Below are positions 1-8,365 of a DNA stretch of 19,348 nucleotides, piece by piece. The DNA is from Candidatus Gastranaerophilales bacterium (GTDB lineage: Bacteria; Cyanobacteriota; Vampirovibrionia; Gastranaerophilales; Gastranaerophilaceae). The stretch lies in the NCBI GenBank assembly GCA_944326625.1, contig CALVER010000009.1:1-19348 (forward strand), in the 5' to 3' direction. Position 1 is the first letter of the stretch. Each line of letters starts with the position of its first letter. The position numbers and the translations under genes are program-made. The notes below the pieces were generated by a model. It was not told where the DNA came from and did no database searches. It saw only the letters and a list, made by a program, of their open reading frames with translations.

Positions 1-1265
1 CGGTTGACGCAACGGTAATTGCGAAAAAGCCCGACGGCACAAAATTTTTCCCCGTAATAAATACAATGCATTACGAAAAAAAATTAAAAGATATGCCGGA
101 AGGGACTGCCGTTTTAATAACCGATCCCGACCACGACAGGCTGACAATCACGCAGACGGAGAATGTTTCGCGCATTCCGGAACTTGAAAAAGCCGGAATT
201 GACTATATAAAATTAAATGACAATACAATTTTGACGATATTTACGGCAAATCAGGCATTTTTAATGCTTACGGATTTCTGGTCAAAACAGTTGAAAGCAC
301 AAAATTTATGGGACAATCACCCGAGATTTATGATAAAAACAACAGCATCCGCGCTTTCCTGGGACGAATGGGCAAAAAATAACGGCGTAAAAGTCATAAA
401 TGTTCCTGTCGGGTTCAAAGAAATTGCCAACATAATGAAAAAAGTTGAACTGCAGCTCAAAAACAATCCCGAAAAAGATGTTATCCTTGATGATGTATTC
501 GGCAGCAGTATTAATTTAGGCATAAACCCGAGGCTTTTATTCGGCGGAGAAGAATCCGGCGGAATGATTATGGGCTGCGAAGATTTAATTGAATCACAAC
601 ACGGACGTTTTGCCGTCGCAATGAGAGAAAAAAGCGCGACAGAGGCAATTGTTGTGGCATCTTCTTTGATTGCAAAACTTGAAAAAGACAAAATTCCGAT
701 GTCGGAATATCTTGTGAAAGTTTTTGAAGAAAATAAGATTATCGGACGCTTTGATACAAGAGTTGACATTGCTTACTATAACGAATCAGAACCCGATATT
801 GAAAAATTAAAGCTTGCAAAAGTTAAAGGAGAAGAATTAAGGACGAAAAACGACCTGTTTTATCTTGCACTTGCAATGGGCATAAAAGAAAACCTCCTGA
901 CTCTTGATGACGTTAAAAATATTCTCTCTGATGCTTTTAAAGAGCTTGATTTTTCAAATCTTAAATCAATAAAATTTGTCGGCGACGGGACTTATATGGA
1001 ATTCTCGGACAAATATATTGAAATAAGACCTTCCGGCACAGACGCAAAAACAAAAGCCTATGGCGGCGGACTTGATAAACAAAACATTGAAAAATATGCC
1101 TCAATCCTCGGGAACTATTCAGGCGCCAGAACCGAATTACATAAAAAATTCATTCCGCAGGAATTCTATGACACAACAAAAGAAAAAGCCATGGAATATT
1201 ATCTTGCGTTTGTCAATAAAGACGCAAATAACGAGAAGTTTGAAATTCCCGAATACGATTTTTAA
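1..1265 (+). CDS. Phosphoglucomutase/phosphomannomutase family protein, C-terminal part (5' end outside window)
   Basis: Alpha-D-phosphohexomutase, interconverting hexose 1- and 6-phosphates for sugar-nucleotide and storage-polysaccharide metabolism in the cytoplasm. The frame is open to the left edge (first whole codon at base 3), so the ATG at 66 is internal. Three of the four family signatures are visible: the metal-binding loop DPDHDR just after position 120, the sugar-specificity loop GGEESGG near 540-565, and the phosphate-binding loop RPSGTDAK near 1027-1050. The phosphoserine loop of domain 1 must lie upstream. The stop codon is overlapped by a terminator hairpin shared with the convergent permease gene. 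Substrate preference (glucose versus mannose) cannot be read from this fragment. Confidence 0.9.
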   Translation, partial: VDATVIAKKPDGTKFFPVINTMHYEKKLKDMPEGTAVLITDPDHDRLTITQTENVSRIPELEKAGIDYIKLNDNTILTIFTANQAFLMLTDFWSKQLKAQNLWDNHPRFMIKTTASALSWDEWAKNNGVKVINVPVGFKEIANIMKKVELQLKNNPEKDVILDDVFGSSINLGINPRLLFGGEESGGMIMGCEDLIESQHGRFAVAMREKSATEAIVVASSLIAKLEKDKIPMSEYLVKVFEENKIIGRFDTRVDIAYYNESEPDIEKLKLAKVKGEELRTKNDLFYLALAMGIKENLLTLDDVKNILSDAFKELDFSNLKSIKFVGDGTYMEFSDKYIEIRPSGTDAKTKAYGGGLDKQNIEKYASILGNYSGARTELHKKFIPQEFYDTTKEKAMEYYLAFVNKDANNEKFEIPEYDF

Positions 1266-1290
1266 AAAGAGGCTTATGAAGCCTCTTTTT
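1264..1290. terminator. Bidirectional rho-independent terminator
   Basis: A perfect 12-bp stem (1264-1275 with 1279-1290) around the 3-base loop ATG. The A-run and T-run are themselves the stem bases, so it can work on either strand. It starts inside the phosphohexomutase stop codon and ends 4 bases before the stop codon of the convergent SulP gene, so it serves both. Confidence 0.9.
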
Positions 1291-1294
1291 AAGC

Positions 1295-2917
1295 TTATTT
1301 ATGACGCTTTAATTTTTTCTTCAAAGAATTTTTTGCAAAATCAATTGCCTCAATTTCGGAATAAAATATGTGGTGTTCGCCGATTTCTTTAATTATGGAA
1401 TGTTTTTCCAGCTGATCATATAATTTTTTATCGTGAATTACGAGCAATATCTTAATATGCTGGCTTTTCAGACGCATAACAATGTCTTCAAACGCGAATA
1501 TTGCTGATATATCCAGCAAATCATTCACATCATAATTAAGTATAAGATATTTTGTGCCCAATAGTTCGTCAAATTGTGCTATCAAATGGGTTGCGGAACC
1601 GAAGAAAAACTGCCCTTCAATATGCACAACACGAATTTTATGGTGATAATCATGTTCCAAACTCTTTTCGAGTTCGAAAATCTCACTGTCAACAACTGTT
1701 TTTTGAACCAATTTGGCGCTGTCAGCCGTCTTTTTGGCATATAAAAGCGCTGCCAGAACAATTCCGGCACCGACTGCAACAATAAGATTATAGAAAACTG
1801 TCAGGAAAAACACTGTCCACAAAACATACAAATCGTCTTTTGACGCGTATTTTAAGACTTTTAAAAGTTTTACGTCAATTATATCGTAACCTATTTTAAT
1901 CAAAATCCCCGCAAGAACTGCCAGCGGAATTTCCGCAACAAAACCCGAAAATTTAAACAGCAGCAATAAAAGCACAAAGGGACTGACAACAGAAGCCATT
2001 TTTGTAGCTGCACCGGCTTTTAAAGCTGCAACCGTGCGCATTGTGGCGGCAGACCCGGGCACACACCCTGACATGGCACAGCAGATATTACCGATTCCCT
2101 GCGCCGCAATAAGATGTTTCGGGTTATTCTTTTCTTTGGTCAAAGAATCACACACAAGTCCTGTCAAAAGACTTTCAGCAGATAAAACAATCGCAAGAAT
2201 TACCGCATACTGCAGATTATTTACAAGTTCAATAAAATTTGCATGCGGCAATACGAATTTCGGAAACTCTACGGAAATTGTGTTTATTTTTTCCACGTCA
2301 AAACCGAATTTTATTGAAACAAACGTACAGATTATAAGCGCAATTACGGTAGACGGAATAAATTTATTAACACGTTTCGGCATTAAAAATACAATTAAAA
2401 GCGTCAGTATTCCCAAAAATAAAGCATCAAAATTTACGGATTGCAAATTCACAAACAATTTTTGAATACTTTCAATAGTGCTGGAAAGCGTGGGATGCCC
2501 AAGGATAGGATTAATTTGCAAAATTATAATAATTACCCCGACTCCGTTCATAAAACCTGATATCACGGGATAGGGAACATATTTCACTATATTTAGCAAT
2601 TGGGTCATTGAAAGAATAATCTGCAAAATCCCGGCCATTGCGATAATCAGGATAACCGAATTAATATCCTGTCCCATTGAATGCATAATTGATGCGGTAA
2701 CAATTGCGACGGGGCCCGTAATTCCCGATATCATAGGCGTTTTTGTGCCAAGAATTCCCGCTATAAAGCACAAAATTATTGCACCCCATAACCCCGCACC
2801 TGCTCCAAACCCTGTTGCGACACCGAATGCAAGAGCCTGAGGCAAAGCGATTATCGCGGAATTAATTCCGCCTAAAACATCGCCCGCAAAAATTTCAGCT
2901 CTTTCTTTGAGTTTCAT
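1295..2917 (-). CDS. SulP family anion permease with C-terminal STAS domain
   Basis: Inner-membrane anion transporter of the SulP/SLC26 family (sulfate, bicarbonate or dicarboxylate; cyanobacterial BicA belongs here). The 540-residue protein begins with a cytoplasmic helix and then a SulP core of many hydrophobic segments (about residues 12-400), including an early PQALAFGVATG and SGITGPVAIVTA. A STAS domain follows at about 425-530, with the conserved Asp-Ile-Ser near the middle (LLDISAIFAFED). Length is normal for a bacterial SulP. The ATG at 2917 has no clear Shine-Dalgarno sequence. The gene diverges from deoC across a 70-bp gap with a shared -10 palindrome. The transported ion cannot be decided from the sequence. 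Confidence 0.92.
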   Translation of the reverse strand: MKLKERAEIFAGDVLGGINSAIIALPQALAFGVATGFGAGAGLWGAIILCFIAGILGTKTPMISGITGPVAIVTASIMHSMGQDINSVILIIAMAGILQIILSMTQLLNIVKYVPYPVISGFMNGVGVIIIILQINPILGHPTLSSTIESIQKLFVNLQSVNFDALFLGILTLLIVFLMPKRVNKFIPSTVIALIICTFVSIKFGFDVEKINTISVEFPKFVLPHANFIELVNNLQYAVILAIVLSAESLLTGLVCDSLTKEKNNPKHLIAAQGIGNICCAMSGCVPGSAATMRTVAALKAGAATKMASVVSPFVLLLLLFKFSGFVAEIPLAVLAGILIKIGYDIIDVKLLKVLKYASKDDLYVLWTVFFLTVFYNLIVAVGAGIVLAALLYAKKTADSAKLVQKTVVDSEIFELEKSLEHDYHHKIRVVHIEGQFFFGSATHLIAQFDELLGTKYLILNYDVNDLLDISAIFAFEDIVMRLKSQHIKILLVIHDKKLYDQLEKHSIIKEIGEHHIFYSEIEAIDFAKNSLKKKLKRHK

Positions 2918-2947
2918 ATCAAAAATTTTATCATAAAAATTCCATGC

Positions 2948-2957
2948 TATAATTATA
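2948..2957. promoter_or_regulatory. Palindromic -10 element shared by divergent SulP and deoC promoters
   Basis: TATAATTATA is a perfect 10-bp palindrome that supplies a TATAAT -10 box on both strands. On the plus strand it is preceded by TGC, giving an extended -10 (TGCTATAAT) for deoC with an expected start near 2960. On the minus strand the expected start is near 2945. Neither strand has a convincing -35 box. Confidence 0.55.
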
Positions 2958-2987
2958 TTACGGATTAGGATTTTTTAAGGAGAGATT

Positions 2988-3632
2988 ATGGAAAAATATA
3001 TAGAGCATACACTTTTGAAACAGGATGCAACGGAACAGGATCTTATCAATTTATTTGAAGAAGCTAAAAAATACAATTTTTTAGGAGTATGTATAAACCC
3101 GTGTTACGTAAAACTTGCAAAAGAATGTTTAAAAAATTCTGACGTAAAAATCGTAACGGTTGTTGGATTTCCGCTCGGAGCAAATAAAACCGACGTAAAA
3201 GTTTACGAAACAAAATGCGCTATAGAAGACGGTGCAGACGAAATTGACATGGTGATAAACGTAACCCGGCTTAAAGATAAAAAATATGACTTTATCGTAA
3301 ATGAAATTAAAAAGATAAAAGAAGCCGCAGGCTCACACATTTTGAAAGTAATTCTTGAAACGGATTTATTAACAAAAGAAGAAATCAAAAAAGCCTGTGA
3401 ATTATGCATCGAAGCCAAAGCCGATATTGTAAAAACCTCAACGGGTTTTGTAAAAAACGGCGTCGGTGCAAAAGAAGAAGACGTTAAGCTTATGTATGAC
3501 ACAGTTTCACCTTACGGACTAATGGTAAAAGCCTCAGGCGGAATCCGCGACAGAGAAACTGCCGAAAAATTAATCAAAGCAGGCGCCTCAAGACTCGGCA
3601 CAAGTTCAGGTGTAAAAATAATTAACGGATAA
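2988..3632 (+). CDS. deoC: Deoxyribose-phosphate aldolase
   Basis: Cytoplasmic class I aldolase that cleaves 2-deoxyribose 5-phosphate to glyceraldehyde 3-phosphate and acetaldehyde (EC 4.1.2.4) in deoxynucleoside breakdown. The 214-residue protein is the short form of the family. The Schiff-base lysine lies in VKTSTGF (Lys149), the second active-site lysine in MVKASGG (Lys181), and the conserved aspartate in EIDMV (Asp87). The start is fixed by the strong Shine-Dalgarno AAGGAG at 2977-2982, five bases before the ATG, and an extended -10 lies upstream. Its stop is followed after 2 bases by the flhB ATG, so the two are probably cotranscribed. There is no metabolic link to FlhB. Confidence 0.96.
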   Translation: MEKYIEHTLLKQDATEQDLINLFEEAKKYNFLGVCINPCYVKLAKECLKNSDVKIVTVVGFPLGANKTDVKVYETKCAIEDGADEIDMVINVTRLKDKKYDFIVNEIKKIKEAAGSHILKVILETDLLTKEEIKKACELCIEAKADIVKTSTGFVKNGVGAKEEDVKLMYDTVSPYGLMVKASGGIRDRETAEKLIKAGASRLGTSSGVKIING

Positions 3633-3634
3633 CT

Positions 3635-4696
3635 ATGGCAGATGAGGATAAACAATTTGATGCCACGCCCCGAAAACTGGAGCAGGCAAGAAAAGAAGGT
3701 CAGGTTGTAAAGTCAAAAGACTTTTCGACCGCAATATCCTTATTGATTCTTTTCTCTGCAATTGTCGGGCTGGCACCTTTTATCTGGAATCAAATTGTAC
3801 AACTTTATACACTTTTATACGAACAAATTCCCAACGGCCATCTGTCTGATGTCGGTTATATGTATATTCTTACAATTACTCTGAAAACAGCCGTGCTAAT
3901 TATAGGCCCGATACTTTTTCTTGCATGGTTTGTTGCAATTATGGCGGATTTTATACAAGTGGGCCCGCTTGTTGCAACAGCACCTCTGGTTCCAAAATTA
4001 GATAAGCTTAATCCGACAAAATATTTTAAAAATATTATGTCTATCAAAACATTGTTTGAACTTTTCAAAAACATCCTGAAAGTCGTAATTTTGGGCTATA
4101 TCGGCTGGAGCGTCTACATGTCGCATATTGAAAACATTTTAATGCTTGCGGCAATAGATAACAATTTTGCTGTTATGATTGAGTTCGGCAAATTAATTAC
4201 GGAATTTATTTTCAAAGCATGTATTGCGTTTTTAATTATATCTGCAGCGGATTACGGGGTCACAAAATGGAAATTTTTAAAAGACCAAAAAATGTCCTTT
4301 AAAGAAATTAAAGACGAATACAAGAACACTGAAGGCGACCCGAACGTTAAAGCAGCCCTAAGGCAGCGCCGTATGCAAATGCTTCAGCAAGGCATGATGG
4401 ATGCGGTTCCTGAAGCGGATTTCGTCGTAACAAACCCTACACACATTGCCTGTGCGCTTAAATACAAAGCCGAAGAAATGGATTCACCTATGCTTATTGC
4501 AAAAGGAACAGAACTTATTGCAAAAAAAATTATTGATATAGCAAAAGAACATAATGTTCCGGTCATTGAAAACGCGCCGGTTGCACGTGCTTTATTCAAA
4601 ATGGTTGAGCTTAACCACATGATTCCGCCGGAATTGTACAAAGCCATTGCCGAAATACTGCTTTTTGTTTATAATATGAAAAAATCCACCAAATAA
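3635..4696 (+). CDS. flhB: FlhB-type export apparatus switch protein
   Basis: Inner-membrane component of the flagellar type III export gate; its cytoplasmic domain cleaves itself to switch substrate class. The 353-residue protein has the typical N-terminus (FDATPRKLEQARKEGQV), four hydrophobic segments between about residues 25 and 210, and a cytoplasmic domain with the autocleavage motif NPTH at 267-270, nearly the same position as in enterobacterial FlhB. It continues with the usual IAKGTELIA and PVARALF blocks. The ATG is 2 bases after deoC and lacks a good Shine-Dalgarno, suggesting translational coupling. A non-flagellar YscU/SctU homologue is possible, but the adjacent FliA-like sigma gene favours a flagellar role. 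Confidence 0.93.
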   Translation: MADEDKQFDATPRKLEQARKEGQVVKSKDFSTAISLLILFSAIVGLAPFIWNQIVQLYTLLYEQIPNGHLSDVGYMYILTITLKTAVLIIGPILFLAWFVAIMADFIQVGPLVATAPLVPKLDKLNPTKYFKNIMSIKTLFELFKNILKVVILGYIGWSVYMSHIENILMLAAIDNNFAVMIEFGKLITEFIFKACIAFLIISAADYGVTKWKFLKDQKMSFKEIKDEYKNTEGDPNVKAALRQRRMQMLQQGMMDAVPEADFVVTNPTHIACALKYKAEEMDSPMLIAKGTELIAKKIIDIAKEHNVPVIENAPVARALFKMVELNHMIPPELYKAIAEILLFVYNMKKSTK

Positions 4697-4725
4697 ATGG
4701 GTTAAAAGATTTCAAACTGTAATAA

Positions 4726-4731
4726 TATAAT
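4726..4731 (+). promoter_or_regulatory. Candidate -10 box of the FliA-like sigma gene
   Basis: A consensus TATAAT ends 9 bases before the ATG at 4741. The expected start is near 4738, so a transcript from here would be almost leaderless. No good -35 is visible. The gene could also be read through from flhB. Confidence 0.4.
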
Positions 4732-4740
4732 TCTGTAATC

Positions 4741-5403
4741 ATGGTTATGCAAGATAAAAATAAATTACAAGAATATATAGATATAGTCCAAAAAGTTGCG
4801 AGAGTGGAACATCGCAGAATTCCGTCGCACATGGTGGAATACGAAGAACTGCTTTCTATCGGTATTATTGCCGTTCAGGTTTTAGTCAAAAATAAAACAC
4901 CCGAACAATTGGAAAAATATAACGCTGCCTACATTGCAACGGCCGTCCGCTGGGCAATCCGAAACGAGCTCAGAATACGTTACAAATGGTATGCAATGAA
5001 GCATAAAGCCGAAGGGGAATATGATGAAGAAGAAGCCGTAGAAGGCATGGATATGCAGCAGGCTAAAGTCCGTGAGGCTGTTTATGAAACAATCCTTTCA
5101 ATTGACGGTCTGGCAGCTGCCGCAAGTGATAACGATTCTCCGTTTGATTTTCTTAAAGACCCGCACGCACTTCCTGATGAAAACGCAGAAATTACCGAAA
5201 TGGGCAGAATGATAAGAGAAGCGATTTCCAAACTTCCGCCTAAAGAAAGAACGGTTGTTGAATACAGATTTTACAGAAACATGCAGGTAAAAGACATTGC
5301 GCAACAGGTCGGATTGTCATCTTCCCGCGTAACCCGTATCGTTCAGGCATCTTTAAACACGGTTAGAGAATACCTCAATTCAAAAGGTCAATACGGTTAT
5401 TAA
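4741..5403 (+). CDS. RNA polymerase sigma-70 family factor, FliA/WhiG-like
   Basis: A 220-residue alternative sigma factor. Region 2 is at about residues 30-80 (YEELLSIGIIAV, then YIATAVRWAIRNELR, which matches the FliA pattern ending in a conserved ELR). A variable linker follows, then region 4 at about 160-212 (LPPKERTVVEYRF and the helix-turn-helix VKDIAQQVGLSSSRVTRI). The order flhB then sigma is common in flagellar clusters, and a sigma-28-type promoter lies at 14175-14201, so a flagellar or late-export regulon is the best guess. A second in-frame ATG lies two codons in (4747), and no Shine-Dalgarno precedes either. Its stop overlaps the stop of the convergent phosphatase gene by 4 bases. 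Confidence 0.85.
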   Translation: MVMQDKNKLQEYIDIVQKVARVEHRRIPSHMVEYEELLSIGIIAVQVLVKNKTPEQLEKYNAAYIATAVRWAIRNELRIRYKWYAMKHKAEGEYDEEEAVEGMDMQQAKVREAVYETILSIDGLAAAASDNDSPFDFLKDPHALPDENAEITEMGRMIREAISKLPPKERTVVEYRFYRNMQVKDIAQQVGLSSSRVTRIVQASLNTVREYLNSKGQYGY

Positions 5404-6896
5404 ACTGACTTAACAATATTAATTCTTTTATCGTCAACAATATCCACAGGGCCGTTTTGTTTTTTAATATAATCACAGGCAAGTTTGTCCTTGTCAAACT
5501 CATAAACAGCTTCTGCTTCGTGCTTTTTATTCAGCATAGCAAAACCGTCGCCGCCGGTTGCATAAAAATCATCCATTGCAACTCTTAAAAATTTATTCGG
5601 ATTTGGATTATCAATGTCAATCGGGGTTTCGGCTCCGTTATCATCCACATAGTCAAGCTTTAATAATTTTCCCTTGTCATCCATAGTGTATTTCAAACCC
5701 GATACCATAACTATTCCGGGCTTGTTATCAGGATGAACAAATGATCTGCCGCCAAGTTTAATTGCATCAACAAGTTCTTTTTCACTGATTTTTGCAACTA
5801 CAAGATTGTTTTTAAACGGCGTAATTTCGGAAACTTTTCTTGTATCAACTTTTCCTTTTTCAAAATTTCCGCGGATATTTGCCGCGTTCAATAAGGCTAT
5901 ATCAACGCCCAATTCTTTTCTCATCGCGTCAACCAAAAAATTTCCGTGCGGATTATTTTCAATTAACCTGTTTTCCGGAACCGGCGGAACAGAATTAATT
6001 TCACCGACATGCTCAGGTTTTCCTATAATCTGCTCAACGGCAAATTTTGCAGGAAGAGTACGATTAAAGCGCGATGTCGGTATAACATTATTCTGAACGG
6101 ATTTAATAATCCCGTTTGAATCAAAATCTACATTTAAAATTCCGAAATATTCTCCGTCTTTACCGGCCTGAGTGATGATAACAGGTTCATTGTCAAGGTT
6201 ATAAAAAAGATTTTTATCCTTTTCCACCCCTTTAATTAAATCATGAGAATGACCGCCGAGAATTACATCAATACCGCGGGTTTGTTTAGCTATTTGAATG
6301 TCATTTGTATAACCGCTGTGAGACAAAAGGAAAATCTTATTTACACCTTGAGATTTCAATTTATCAACTTCATTTTGGAGATTAGCAATTGTTGTAGGCA
6401 AATCATCGACGGTCAAATCGTCTTTAGACACGCCGTCTTTTAATCTTTTAAACATATCCGAAGGCCCAATGCCGACAATGCCGTATTTATTGCCGTTATG
6501 AACTTCAATTGCAGACCTGACCAACGTATCTTTAAGAGGGCTTGTGTCTTTTGCATGAATATTAACTGCGCCCAATTCCTGATACTTGGCGTTTTTAGCG
6601 TTTTCGGCATGCACGGAAGGTCTTACATCAAATTCATGATTACCGGTCTGTCTTTTTGTAATCCCAATCATATCAAGCATTTTACTTACTGCTTTGCTTA
6701 AAACCGGATCCTCACCCAATCCGTCGTCGCCTGAGGACAACTTAAGCTTATCTGCCGAGGTTTCAAATGTATCAAACATTTGAGAGGCAGTATAAACACG
6801 TTCAAGATTCGGCAATTTCGCGTGAAAATCATTCATGTAAAATATACTTGCCTTTGTTGTGCTATTCGGTTGTGCTGACTGAACCGGTTGTATCAT
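5400..6896 (-). CDS. 5'-nucleotidase/UshA-type bifunctional metallophosphatase without signal peptide
   Basis: A 498-residue calcineurin-like phosphoesterase plus C-terminal 5'-nucleotidase domain, a fold that hydrolyses nucleotides or UDP-sugars and binds two metals. Metal ligands are in place: Asp23 and His25 (NDFHAKL), Asp57 (SGDDG), Asn86-His87 (TGNHEFD), His193 (LSHSG), His216 and His218 (GGHSHD). The C-terminal domain shows LNAANIRGNF and YATGGDGFAML. Such enzymes are usually periplasmic or surface proteins, yet the N-terminus (MIQPVQSAQPNSTTKA) has no hydrophobic signal core and no upstream in-frame alternative, because the upstream gene ends one base before the ATG. It is probably translationally coupled to the protease-like gene. 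Confidence 0.88.
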   Translation of the reverse strand: MIQPVQSAQPNSTTKASIFYMNDFHAKLPNLERVYTASQMFDTFETSADKLKLSSGDDGLGEDPVLSKAVSKMLDMIGITKRQTGNHEFDVRPSVHAENAKNAKYQELGAVNIHAKDTSPLKDTLVRSAIEVHNGNKYGIVGIGPSDMFKRLKDGVSKDDLTVDDLPTTIANLQNEVDKLKSQGVNKIFLLSHSGYTNDIQIAKQTRGIDVILGGHSHDLIKGVEKDKNLFYNLDNEPVIITQAGKDGEYFGILNVDFDSNGIIKSVQNNVIPTSRFNRTLPAKFAVEQIIGKPEHVGEINSVPPVPENRLIENNPHGNFLVDAMRKELGVDIALLNAANIRGNFEKGKVDTRKVSEITPFKNNLVVAKISEKELVDAIKLGGRSFVHPDNKPGIVMVSGLKYTMDDKGKLLKLDYVDDNGAETPIDIDNPNPNKFLRVAMDDFYATGGDGFAMLNKKHEAEAVYEFDKDKLACDYIKKQNGPVDIVDDKRINIVKSV

Positions 6897-6897
6897 T

Positions 6898-8274
6898 TTA
6901 TGCCGCCTTATTTTTCATTTCTTTATAAATATTAAGTCCTTCAACCCAATTGGGAGTTACTGTTAAATCGCCTGCAACAATGCTTTCAGGTAATGCTGCA
7001 TGGTGAATTTTCGGGAGAAGATAATCTTCCGTATATTCAACGGGTTTTGTCATATTATCGTCCGTATCATTGCAAACAAATGTCAACTTACCGTCAGGAT
7101 TACATTTATAGGCTATAATTGTAATTTCATGCCCGTTGATTATAATATTGTTTTGGTCGACCTGAGTATAACCTATTATTACATTTTCCCCCATATCAAG
7201 GGCTGACGTAAGATGTCTTTTCATTGTATCAAAATCCGTTTCATAGCCGACAAGCCGTGCATTTTCATCAACTGTTTGATAAGTTACCGACAATTTGCTT
7301 TTATCTTCCACAACGGACTCCGTAAATGTTTTTTCGAATTCAATTAAACCTTTATCATTCTGGTTAAATTTACCGAGCCGCTTGTCAGTCAAAGAATTGT
7401 ACGACTGCTGAGAGCCCACCTGCATAAATGTAGACTGCATCAAAACATCAAGAGGAGATCTTTCAAGCGGATCTTTATTTGTAGTTTGAATTTGAGCGCG
7501 AAGAATTGCATTTTTGTCGGGCGCAAATGTTAAAACAGCACTGTCAAAACTATTTGTTTCAAACGGAATTTCAAACGCATTCAAAAGCCAGATGGCATCA
7601 AGCGCATGATCTGCGAGGTTTCGCAGTTTAATTTCTTTTTGAACAGACATTGAAGGGGACGATAACCCTTCTGCAAAACGTGTAAATTCCGCAGGCATTT
7701 TTTCCGCCAGATTAAATTCAATGCTTGCGGCAACGCATGTTCCTGAATGTTCCACATCGATATCTTGTTTATCGACAAAACGCTTGACAAGATTTGTGTC
7801 TCCGGCCGTATTTGCGGCAAGTGCTTTTTGACGATATTCAGGAGGTATATCACCGAATTGCTGCGTAATAATAAACGGATAAGAAATTGTTGCAATAGTA
7901 TCACGCAATATGCCCTCCTGACTTAATCCTTCAGCTCTGGGCGTTTTTGCCATTTTATACAGGTTATCCAAAACAGTGGAGTGGTCATTGGATTCACTGT
8001 TCAATAATATTCCGCTTTTTAACAACAATTCAATCTGCTTTTTGGTATTTTTATCAACCATCTGCAAAAGCTCTGTATATTTTTGTTTTTCATCTGCAGA
8101 TGAAAGTTCCGTACGCTTATTCAGCACTCTGTTATTTGAATTAAACGGTAAAGAAGTTATCGGGTTAGAAATGTGAGATGCAGAAACTTTTGCCGCATTA
8201 TTAACCTTATGGGGCTGAATATTTGCAACTGTGTTATAATTATATTGATAAATATTATTAACTGAATCTACCAT
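6898..8274 (-). CDS. Uncharacterised protein, candidate papain-like cysteine protease
   Basis: No named family recognised. The 458-residue protein has a polar, Asn-rich N-terminus (about 1-50) without a signal peptide or membrane segment. A possible Cys-His-Asn/Asp triad is visible: Cys180 at the start of a helix-like stretch (HSGTCVAASIEF), His382 (NGHEITIIAYK) followed by a strand, and Asn402/Asp403 (FVCNDTDDN). The Gly-x-Cys helix, then Gly-His strand, then Asn-Asp order is that of papain-like (C1/C39-type) peptidases and transglutaminases. The start is supported by GGAG five bases before the ATG. It is the first gene of a tight operon with the metallophosphatase (1-base gap). An export substrate or effector is an inference only. 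Confidence 0.7.
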   Translation of the reverse strand: MVDSVNNIYQYNYNTVANIQPHKVNNAAKVSASHISNPITSLPFNSNNRVLNKRTELSSADEKQKYTELLQMVDKNTKKQIELLLKSGILLNSESNDHSTVLDNLYKMAKTPRAEGLSQEGILRDTIATISYPFIITQQFGDIPPEYRQKALAANTAGDTNLVKRFVDKQDIDVEHSGTCVAASIEFNLAEKMPAEFTRFAEGLSSPSMSVQKEIKLRNLADHALDAIWLLNAFEIPFETNSFDSAVLTFAPDKNAILRAQIQTTNKDPLERSPLDVLMQSTFMQVGSQQSYNSLTDKRLGKFNQNDKGLIEFEKTFTESVVEDKSKLSVTYQTVDENARLVGYETDFDTMKRHLTSALDMGENVIIGYTQVDQNNIIINGHEITIIAYKCNPDGKLTFVCNDTDDNMTKPVEYTEDYLLPKIHHAALPESIVAGDLTVTPNWVEGLNIYKEMKNKAA

Positions 8275-8322
8275 TCCTACTCCACATTAATATTAAAAAT
8301 TAAACACAACAAAAATTGCTAA

Positions 8323-8328
8323 TATAAT
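8323..8328 (+). promoter_or_regulatory. Candidate promoter (-10) of the OLD-TOPRIM gene
   Basis: TATAAT, with a weak -35-like TTAAAC at 8300-8305 at 17-bp spacing. The expected start is near 8335, about 30 bases before the TTG start codon. It lies in the 91-bp gap shared with the divergent protease gene. Confidence 0.45.
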
Positions 8329-8365
8329 AAGTGATTTATAAAAAAATGTAACATTGAGGAAAAAA

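Noticed and set aside
1060..1392. Open frame across the phosphohexomutase end and the permease end
   Set aside because: It crosses the terminator and overlaps two certain genes in other frames.
3420..3427. GCCGATAT inside deoC, a sigma-28 -10 match that might drive flhB
   Set aside because: No TAAA lies 15 bp upstream and it is ordinary coding sequence (Ala-Asp-Ile).
8354..8365. Upstream TTG as start of the OLD-TOPRIM gene
   Set aside because: It overlaps the GAGG Shine-Dalgarno that is well spaced for the TTG at 8366.
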